Source of the DNA: an uncultured Lachnospiraceae bacterium
GTDB lineage: Bacteria; Bacillota_A; Clostridia; Lachnospirales; Lachnospiraceae
Direction: 5' to 3'
Assembly: GCA_902773195.1 (NCBI GenBank)
Contig: CACYDL010000298.1
Coordinates: forward strand, 1-10,536
Length of the DNA stretch: 10,536 bases
In this document: positions 5,353 through 10,536 of the stretch, piece by piece
Layout: every line of letters begins with the position of its first letter
How positions within the stretch are numbered: the stretch's first letter is position 1
Made by a program: the position numbers and the translations under genes
The notes under the pieces: model-generated
Told to the model about the DNA's origin: nothing
The model's input: only the letters and a program-made list of their open reading frames with translations
Databases searched by the model: none

Positions 5353-6732
5353 ATGAAGAAACGTGTTATCAGCATCATGTTGGTTGCAGCGATGTCCATG
5401 TCCCTCGTTGCCATTCCTGCCGCCGCCGAAGAGAGCGGCTTCGACTGGAAGGCATATGACGGCACCACGATCAACGTTCTTTTCAATGAGCACACCTATT
5501 CCAAGGCTGTCATTGACAAGATTCCGGAGTTCGAAGACCTGACCGGTATTCACGTTGAGTATTCAACGACACCCGAGTCCAACTATTTCGACAAGGTCAC
5601 AACCAGCCTGAGCAGCCAGTCGGGTGACTCCGACGTCTTCATGACGGGCGCTTATCAGGTTTGGGACTATGCTCCCGCCGGATACATGGAAGATCTTGAT
5701 CCCTACATCAACGATCCGACCAAGACTTCCCCGGATTACAACTATGACGACTTCATCCCCGGTTCTGTCGAATCCCTCCGCTGGGATCTGGTTCCGGGCC
5801 ACGCCGTAGGCGAGGGCAGCCTCTGGGCTCTTCCGATGGGCTGGGAGCTGAACAACCTTTCCTACAACAAGAGAATCTTTGAAGAGCAGGGAATCGAGAA
5901 GGTTCCGGAGACCACCGATGAGCTGATGGAAGTCGCCACCTCCCTCAACGAGTTCGACGGCAGCGGCACCTACGGAATCGCGGTCCGCGGCACACGTGAG
6001 TGGGCTACCATCCATCCGGGATATATGTCTCTGTTCGCGACATGGGGCGGCAAGGACTTCGAGATCAACGACGACGGCGAGCTTGTCTGCAAGCTTGATT
6101 CCGAAGAAGCGATCGCGATGACCGACTACTGGGTCAAGCTGATCAAGGCTGCCGGCCCGCCGCAGTGGACGAACTACACATGGTATCAGGCTTCTTCCGA
6201 CCTCGGAGCCGGCAAGGCCGCCATGCTGTTCGACGCTACTTCCGCCGCTTACTTCCAGAACGTGGAAGGCGGCTCCGCTGAATCCGGCAACATCGCATGG
6301 TCGACCATTCCGCTTCCGGAAGGCAAGACCGAGGCCGATATGAAGGCCAATGTCTGGATCTGGTCTCTGGCCATGAACGCGTCCTCCAAGAACAAAGACG
6401 CTGCCTGGTACTTCATTCAGTACTTCACCAGCCCCGAGTTCATGCTCTGGAGCGGCACGGAAGGCAACTGCGCTGACACACCGCGTCAGTCCGTCTTCGA
6501 GAGTGAAGAGTACAAGGCGATCGTCGGCAAGGCTGACAATTATCTTGAATCCCTGAACACGCTCTATCAGAACGCAACCATCCAGTTCACACCGCAGCCG
6601 TACTTCACGGAGTGCACGACTGAATGGGCTGCCACTCTTCAGGATCTGGTAACCAGCGACAAGTACGCCTCCACCGAGGAAGCGATGCAGAAGCTGGCCG
6701 CCGAGCTGAACGACCTGGCTAACGGCTATTGA
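5353..6732 (+). CDS. Extracellular sugar-binding protein of an ABC importer (SBP family 1)
   Basis: A 459-residue solute receptor outside the membrane that would deliver a carbohydrate or polyol to the permeases encoded next. Residues 1-25 form a signal peptide (M-K-K-R start, I-P-A-A-A before E-E-S). The rest follows the MalE/UgpB-like SBP_bac_1 pattern: an early strand T-I-N-V-L-F-N, then F-M-T-G-A-Y-Q-V-W near 96, W-A-L-P-M-G-W near 158, and G-A-G-K-A-A-M-L-F-D near 290. These resemble, from memory, sorbitol/mannitol-type binding proteins; the substrate is not proven. No cysteine occurs near the signal peptide, so it lacks the lipobox usual in Gram-positive binding proteins, and an in-frame TGA at 5332 excludes a longer N-terminus. 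AAGGAGG at 5334-5340 is a rather long 12 bases from the ATG. GCT is frequent for Ala, unlike the neighbours, which suits high expression. Confidence 0.9.
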   Translation: MKKRVISIMLVAAMSMSLVAIPAAAEESGFDWKAYDGTTINVLFNEHTYSKAVIDKIPEFEDLTGIHVEYSTTPESNYFDKVTTSLSSQSGDSDVFMTGAYQVWDYAPAGYMEDLDPYINDPTKTSPDYNYDDFIPGSVESLRWDLVPGHAVGEGSLWALPMGWELNNLSYNKRIFEEQGIEKVPETTDELMEVATSLNEFDGSGTYGIAVRGTREWATIHPGYMSLFATWGGKDFEINDDGELVCKLDSEEAIAMTDYWVKLIKAAGPPQWTNYTWYQASSDLGAGKAAMLFDATSAAYFQNVEGGSAESGNIAWSTIPLPEGKTEADMKANVWIWSLAMNASSKNKDAAWYFIQYFTSPEFMLWSGTEGNCADTPRQSVFESEEYKAIVGKADNYLESLNTLYQNATIQFTPQPYFTECTTEWAATLQDLVTSDKYASTEEAMQKLAAELNDLANGY

Positions 6733-6774
6733 TTCTGAAGCCTTATTAGCTCTGCTGCACCCAATAAAGTAGAC

Positions 6775-6844
6775 AGAAAAGGCAAGGGTAAACTTTAGGC
6801 ACCGGCAAGGAGGGGTTACCTGACCCTCCTTGCCTTTTCTTTTT
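6775..6844 (+). terminator. Attenuator-like terminator with a competing upstream arm
   Basis: GGCAAGGAGGG (6804-6814) pairs perfectly with CCCTCCTTGCC (6824-6834) around a 9-base loop. A T-rich run broken by one C follows (6835-6844). This is a good intrinsic terminator between the binding-protein and permease genes. In addition, 6775-6787 (A-G-A4 then GGCAAGG) is an exact 13-base complement of 6828-6840, which covers part of the right arm plus most of the T-run. The two pairings exclude each other. Partial termination here would leave most transcripts carrying only the binding-protein gene, a known way to keep it in excess. Confidence 0.78.
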
Positions 6845-6971
6845 GGGTAAGCGGCGCGTCCGTCTTCCGGCCTCTCCGGGAGGAGGGTGCGGAGCGCTTC
6901 TCCCGGGATTGACCGGCGGGATGCGCCGGAAAAAGAAAAGAAAACCAAAATCGGAAACAGGAGGAGCCGAT

Positions 6972-7919
6972 ATGAGTCAAGACAAGGCAGGCGGGGCAGC
7001 GGTGGCTTCCAACTCTGCGGACCTGAACGTCGTTCCGTTCAAGACCAGGGTGCTGCCGTACTGCATCGTTGCACCGGCACTGATCATTACGATCGGAATC
7101 ATGATTCCCTTCGCAATGGCTATCTTTTACTCACTGACGAATTACTCGTTCAAGATGCCCGGCTACAAGATCATCTGGTTCAAGAACTGGGTGAAGATCC
7201 TGACGAGCGACGACTTCTGGAGAGCCCTCTGGGTGACGGTCCGCTACTCGTTCTTCGCCATCGTGATCGAGATGGGCCTCGGAATGGGCATCGCCCTGAT
7301 CCTGAATACGCTGAACAACAGGTTCTCCAGGATCATGAAAGTATGTCTGATCTTCCCCCTTATGATCGCTCCGATCACCGCGACCATCGTGTGGCAGCTG
7401 ATGCTGAGCAACTCGGTCGGTATCGTGGAGCATCTGCTGAATGTATTCGGCGTCTACAACTTCCCGTGGGGCGCGTCGCCGAAGACCGCGCTGATGACGG
7501 TTATCCTGATCGACGTCTGGGTCAATACCTCGTTCTGTATGCTCCTGGTGCTGGCCGGCCTTCAGTCCCTGCCGAAATCGCCCTTCGAGTCGGCGAAGAT
7601 CGACGGCGGCAGCGTCTGGTTTAATTTCGTCAACCTCACGCTTCCCATGCTGAAGCCCAGTCTCTACATTGCCCTTCTTTTCCGACTGATGGCGGCGCTG
7701 CAGGAGTATTCCATCATCTTCGGTCTGACGAAGGGAGGCCCCGGAGACACGCTGATGAACCTGTCGCTGACTTCTTACCAGACTGCTTTCCAGTTCCAGA
7801 AATTCGGCTCTTCGCTGCCGTACATTCTGGTTCTGTGGCTCATCATCAACTTCCTTGCCAAGTTCATCGTCGGCAAGCAGAGAGCCGCCCAGAAGCAGGC
7901 AGCCGGTCTGGAAGAGTGA
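6972..7919 (+). CDS. Sugar ABC importer permease, MalF/UgpA type
   Basis: A 315-residue inner component of the importer, one half of the membrane channel. Six hydrophobic segments lie at about 28-56, 83-113, 121-147, 175-200, 231-253 and 280-301. The cytoplasmic EAA loop is at 206-229 (E-S-A-K-I-D-G-G ... L-P-M-L-K-P), the contact point for an ATPase. L-T-K-G-G-P-G at 252-258 is typical of the MalF/UgpA side. The ATG at 6972 has AGGAGG at 6959-6964, 7 bases away. The frame is open back to 6843, but the extra 43 residues are basic, lack a ribosome site and begin at the attenuator. No promoter was seen after the attenuator, so expression should depend on read-through from 5242. The next gene begins 32 bases after the stop. 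Confidence 0.92.
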   Translation: MSQDKAGGAAVASNSADLNVVPFKTRVLPYCIVAPALIITIGIMIPFAMAIFYSLTNYSFKMPGYKIIWFKNWVKILTSDDFWRALWVTVRYSFFAIVIEMGLGMGIALILNTLNNRFSRIMKVCLIFPLMIAPITATIVWQLMLSNSVGIVEHLLNVFGVYNFPWGASPKTALMTVILIDVWVNTSFCMLLVLAGLQSLPKSPFESAKIDGGSVWFNFVNLTLPMLKPSLYIALLFRLMAALQEYSIIFGLTKGGPGDTLMNLSLTSYQTAFQFQKFGSSLPYILVLWLIINFLAKFIVGKQRAAQKQAAGLEE

Positions 7920-7951
7920 CGATGTGCAAGGGCTTATAAGATAAGGAGTGG

Positions 7952-8785
7952 ATGCAAAAGATGAAAACAGGTAAAAAGACAGGCCTCAACATTCTCCTGA
8001 ATGTGCTATTGGTCATATATGCGGTGTTTGCGCTGTTTCCTCTGATCTGGATGGTGATCCTTTCCTTCAAATCAGACGCGCAGATGTACAACACGATGTT
8101 CGTTTTCACGCCGACGCTGGACAATTACCGCGAGGTCCTCTTCAAGTCCGACTACCCCAGATATCTGAGGGATTCCCTGATCGTCTCCGGACTTGCCGTC
8201 GTTGTCTCCGTCGTCGTCGGCGTCCCGGCGGCCTACGCGCTCGCCCGTTACGACTTCAAGAAGAAGGAAGACATCGCTTTCCAGATTCTTTCCTTCAAGT
8301 TTGCTCCCGAGATCCTGGTCGTGCTTCCGCTGTTCATGATTTACCAGAAGCTGCACCTGTATGATACCTACCTGGGCCTGATCTGGGTGTATCAGCTGAT
8401 CTCCATGCCTCTTCTGATCTGGGTTGTGCGAGGCTACTTCGAGGATATTTCCGTCGAGATTGAGTACGCCGCCCAGGTCGACGGCTACCCATGGTATCAG
8501 ATCTTCTTCAAGAACCTGATACCGCTGATTCGTCCGGGCCTCGTCTCCGCGGCGCTGCTGGCGTTCATTTTCGCCTGGAACGAGTTCACGTTCCCGCTGC
8601 TGCTGGCCGGCGCGAAGGTCCAGCCCATCACGGTTGCTATCACGAAATTCCTGGGAACCGACACCGCCCACTACGGCCAGCTGGCTGTGGCGGCCGTCAT
8701 CTCGGCTCTGCCGGCGATCATTTTCGCACTTTGCATTCAGAAACACCTCGTCCGTGGTCTGAGCTTCGGTGCAGTGAAGGGTTAA
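7952..8785 (+). CDS. Sugar ABC importer permease, MalG/UgpE type
   Basis: The second half of the membrane channel, 277 residues from the first ATG. The N-terminal segment at about 13-38 is followed by an extracytoplasmic loop. Further hydrophobic segments lie at about 73-98, 108-132, 138-160, 197-220 and 244-262. The EAA loop is at 171-195 (E-Y-A-A-Q-V-D-G ... L-I-P-L-I-R-P) and W-N-E-F-T-F-P at 209-215 is typical of the MalG/UgpE side. The start is uncertain: AAGGAG at 7943-7948 is only 3 bases from the ATG at 7952 but 12 bases from the in-frame ATG at 7961, so the protein may be 3 residues shorter. The next gene starts 9 bases after the stop. Confidence 0.92.
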   Translation: MQKMKTGKKTGLNILLNVLLVIYAVFALFPLIWMVILSFKSDAQMYNTMFVFTPTLDNYREVLFKSDYPRYLRDSLIVSGLAVVVSVVVGVPAAYALARYDFKKKEDIAFQILSFKFAPEILVVLPLFMIYQKLHLYDTYLGLIWVYQLISMPLLIWVVRGYFEDISVEIEYAAQVDGYPWYQIFFKNLIPLIRPGLVSAALLAFIFAWNEFTFPLLLAGAKVQPITVAITKFLGTDTAHYGQLAVAAVISALPAIIFALCIQKHLVRGLSFGAVKG

Positions 8786-8794
8786 GGTGAACAG

Positions 8795-9958
8795 ATGGCC
8801 AGAATACAGTTGGAAAACATCAAAAAGGTTTTCGGTAAAGTGACGGCTCTTGACGGCATTTCCCTGGATATCAAGGACAAGGAGTTCTTCGTCCTCTTCG
8901 GACCCGCCGGCGCGGGCAAGACGACGATCCTGAACAACATCGCCGGAATCCAGATTCCCGAGGAGGGAGTCGTGAAGTTCGACGGGGAGATCGTGAACCT
9001 GGTCGACGCCGCCCACCGCGATACGGCGATGGTCTTCGAGAATTACGCGCTGTATCCGCAGATGACCGTCTACGACAACATGGCTTCTCCTCTCCGCAGC
9101 AAGCTGTACAGGAAGGACGAGGCCTACATCAAAGAACGCGTCCACAAGGTCGCCGCCATGATGAACATGGACCACCTCCTCGAGAGACTTCCCTCCCAGC
9201 TGTCCAACGGACAGAAGCAGCGTGTGGCGATGGGGCGCGCCCTGGTCCGCATGCCGAAGGTATACCTGATGGATGAGCCGCTGGCCCATCTTGACGCGAA
9301 GCTCCGGAACGCCATGCGTACCGAGCTGAAGAGTATCCAGGCCCAGTTCGGAACGACGTCCATCTACGTCACCCATGACTTCATGGAGGCCATGTCCCTG
9401 GCGGACCGCATCGCGGTCATCAACAAGGGCAAGGTGGTGCAGATCGGAACGGGCGACGCCATCTACGACCTGCCCTGCAACGAATTCGTGGCGCAGCTGA
9501 TGGGTGATCCCGAGATCAACCTGATCCCCGGGACGCTGCGGAAGTCCGGAGACGGCTGGAGCATTCAGCTGGATCTGGGCGCGGAATACGATCTTCCCCG
9601 CGAGGACGCGCTCTTCGCCAGACTGGACGAGCTGGGCGCCTCGAAGGTGGATATGGCGCTCCGTCCGCAGAATGTGACTTATTCCTTCGAGCCGAAGGAA
9701 GGCTTCCTGCACTGTACGGTTTACAGCTACGAGAGTATCGGCAACAAGTCTGTCATCGTCGCCGAGAAGGGCGAACAGCAGCTCCGCATGCTCGCCCCGA
9801 ACGGACTGTCCGTGAAGATCGACCAGGACGTCTACGTGGGGATGCAGCTTGACCATGCATTGTTCTTCGATGCGGAAACCAGGAACTTCCTGACACGCTA
9901 CAATGAGGCTGCGATCCGCGAGATCGCGGAGCCGCAGGAAGCGGATCAGCAGTCGTAA
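8795..9958 (+). CDS. Sugar ABC importer ATPase 1, MalK/UgpC type with variant motifs
   Basis: A 387-residue cytoplasmic ATPase that should power the importer. Visible motifs are Walker A G-P-A-G-A-G-K-T-T (36-44), Walker B with catalytic pair Asp160-Glu161, D-loop L-A-H-L-D, and H-loop His194 in V-T-H-D. Two key sites deviate: the Q-loop glutamine is Glu82 (V-F-E-N-Y-A-L-Y-P) and the signature is L-S-N-G-Q (136-140) instead of LSGGQ. The region after about 235 is a MalK-like OB-fold (TOBE) regulatory domain with A-L-R-P-Q-N. The ribosome site AAGGTG (8784-8789) overlaps the previous stop codon, suggesting translational coupling. A second, different ATPase gene starts 20 bases after the stop, so the two probably form a heterodimer. 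Confidence 0.92.
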   Translation: MARIQLENIKKVFGKVTALDGISLDIKDKEFFVLFGPAGAGKTTILNNIAGIQIPEEGVVKFDGEIVNLVDAAHRDTAMVFENYALYPQMTVYDNMASPLRSKLYRKDEAYIKERVHKVAAMMNMDHLLERLPSQLSNGQKQRVAMGRALVRMPKVYLMDEPLAHLDAKLRNAMRTELKSIQAQFGTTSIYVTHDFMEAMSLADRIAVINKGKVVQIGTGDAIYDLPCNEFVAQLMGDPEINLIPGTLRKSGDGWSIQLDLGAEYDLPREDALFARLDELGASKVDMALRPQNVTYSFEPKEGFLHCTVYSYESIGNKSVIVAEKGEQQLRMLAPNGLSVKIDQDVYVGMQLDHALFFDAETRNFLTRYNEAAIREIAEPQEADQQS

Positions 9959-9978
9959 CAGGAACGGGAGGAGGAACA

Positions 9979-10536
9979 ATGTCAGGACTTAGAATTGAGC
10001 ATGTCTATAAGAGATATGACAATGAAGGCAAAAAGAAAAACAAGCAGGTCAATGACTTCGCCGTCAAGGACCTGTGCATCGAGGCCAACGAGGGCGAATT
10101 CATCGCCCTTCTGGGACCCTCCGGCTGCGGCAAGACCACGACGCTGCGCATGACGGCGGGACTCGAGGAGATCACGCAGGGCGACATCTACATCAACGAC
10201 GTCCGCGTCAACGACCTCGAGCCGAAGGACCGCCACATCGGCCTGGCCTTCGAGGACTACGCGATGTATCCCCCGCTCACGGTCTACGACAACATCGGCT
10301 TCAACCTGAAGGCGAAGGGCGTGGACAAGGCGGAGATCGACCGCCGCGTCCGTGAGATCGCCCCCCTGATGCAGTGCGACGACCTTCTCGACAAGATGCC
10401 CGTCAAGCTTTCCGGCGGCCAGAAGCAGCGCGTCAATATCGCCCGCGCGATCGTGCGGCGCCCGGACCTGCTGCTGATGGACGAGCCGCTGTCCCACCTG
10501 GACGGCAAGGCCAGACAGGCGATGCGTACCGAGATC
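9979..10536 (+). CDS. Sugar ABC importer ATPase 2, MalK/UgpC type (3' end outside window)
   Basis: The first 186 residues of a second MalK-like ATPase; the frame is open to the window edge. Walker A is G-P-S-G-C-G-K-T-T (46-54), the signature is the standard L-S-G-G-Q (144-148), and Walker B ends in Asp168-Glu169-Pro170 with D-loop L-S-H-L-D. The Q-loop again has glutamate, Glu92 in A-F-E-D-Y-A-M-Y-P. A lysine-rich insertion of about 10 residues (around 14-24) separates the A-loop tyrosine from the next strand, where most MalK proteins are shorter. The ATG at 9979 follows GGAGGAGG (9967-9974) by 4 bases. The C-terminal half, including the H-loop and any regulatory domain, is not visible. It is clearly different from ATPase 1, not a recent duplicate. 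Confidence 0.92.
   Translation, partial: MSGLRIEHVYKRYDNEGKKKNKQVNDFAVKDLCIEANEGEFIALLGPSGCGKTTTLRMTAGLEEITQGDIYINDVRVNDLEPKDRHIGLAFEDYAMYPPLTVYDNIGFNLKAKGVDKAEIDRRVREIAPLMQCDDLLDKMPVKLSGGQKQRVNIARAIVRRPDLLLMDEPLSHLDGKARQAMRTEI

Noticed and set aside
5331..5468. A 45-codon frame starting at ATG 5331 in the importer leader
   Set aside because: Its ATG overlaps the AAGGAGG site of the binding-protein gene, it has no ribosome site of its own and it runs out of frame through the signal peptide.
6908..6945. A separate promoter for the permease genes starting with TTGACC near 6909
   Set aside because: No TATAAT-like box lies 16-18 bases downstream; the sequence there is purine-rich.
5563..6948. 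A 461-codon open frame on the minus strand opposite the binding-protein gene
   Set aside because: It is a shadow of the binding-protein gene and also runs through the terminator hairpin; no ribosome site or known domain supports it.
6843..6971. A longer N-terminus for the first permease
   Set aside because: The extension would begin in the terminator T-run and has no ribosome site, whereas ATG 6972 has AGGAGG at proper spacing and gives a normal MalF/UgpA-type start.
8072..9979. A 635-codon open frame on the minus strand opposite the permease and ATPase genes
   Set aside because: It is antisense to clearly recognisable ABC genes, its translation is rich in Arg, His, Asp, Gln and Val without any domain, and such frames are expected when GC-rich codons are read backwards.

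Overview
The window looks like chromosomal DNA from a high-GC member of the Clostridia (Lachnospiraceae or Oscillospiraceae-like). The reasons are an AgrC-type GHKL sensor kinase beside a LytTR regulator, a DUF624/YesL membrane protein, strong AGGAGG-type ribosome sites, near-consensus sigma-A promoters and sugar-transport genes of Gram-positive style. The genus cannot be read from the sequence. No RNA gene, insertion sequence, CRISPR array or phage gene was seen.

Layout. 1-1489: the tail of a LytTR response regulator (stop at 94-96), then an AgrC-like sensor histidine kinase (185-1489), both +. 1499-2692 (-): an aldo/keto reductase with a C-terminal 2[4Fe-4S] ferredoxin domain, meeting the kinase tail to tail with a 9-base gap. 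2693-2997: a divergent intergenic region with a 57-base tandem repeat (about 28-base half-units) ending just before a sigma-A promoter. 2998-3618 (+): DUF624/YesL membrane protein. 3619-3806: an A-rich 12-base tandem repeat and a strong hairpin terminator. 3807-5000 (-): an exported trigger-factor-like peptidyl-prolyl isomerase. 5001-5352: a divergent control region with one promoter each way, an 8-bp inverted repeat and an operator-like palindrome. 5353 to the end (+): a carbohydrate ABC importer operon of solute-binding protein, two permeases and two different ATPases, the second cut by the window edge.

How the genes fit. The operon encodes a complete CUT1 (MalEFGK/Ugp-type) importer, but with two unlike ATPases, so a heterodimeric motor is likely. 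A hairpin between the binding-protein gene and the first permease gene can form in two mutually exclusive ways and probably makes the binding protein more abundant than the membrane parts. The secreted isomerase, divergent from the binding protein, is a plausible folding factor for exported proteins. DUF624 proteins commonly sit in sugar-uptake loci, so the one here may belong to the same unit.

Most of the content is recognisable. The points most worth a second look are the Gln-to-Glu change in the Q-loop of both ATPases together with an LSNGQ signature in one of them, the dual-pairing attenuator, the binding protein and foldase that both lack a lipobox but have similar export signals, and the repeat array before the DUF624 promoter. 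I did not find convincing evidence of a wholly new system.
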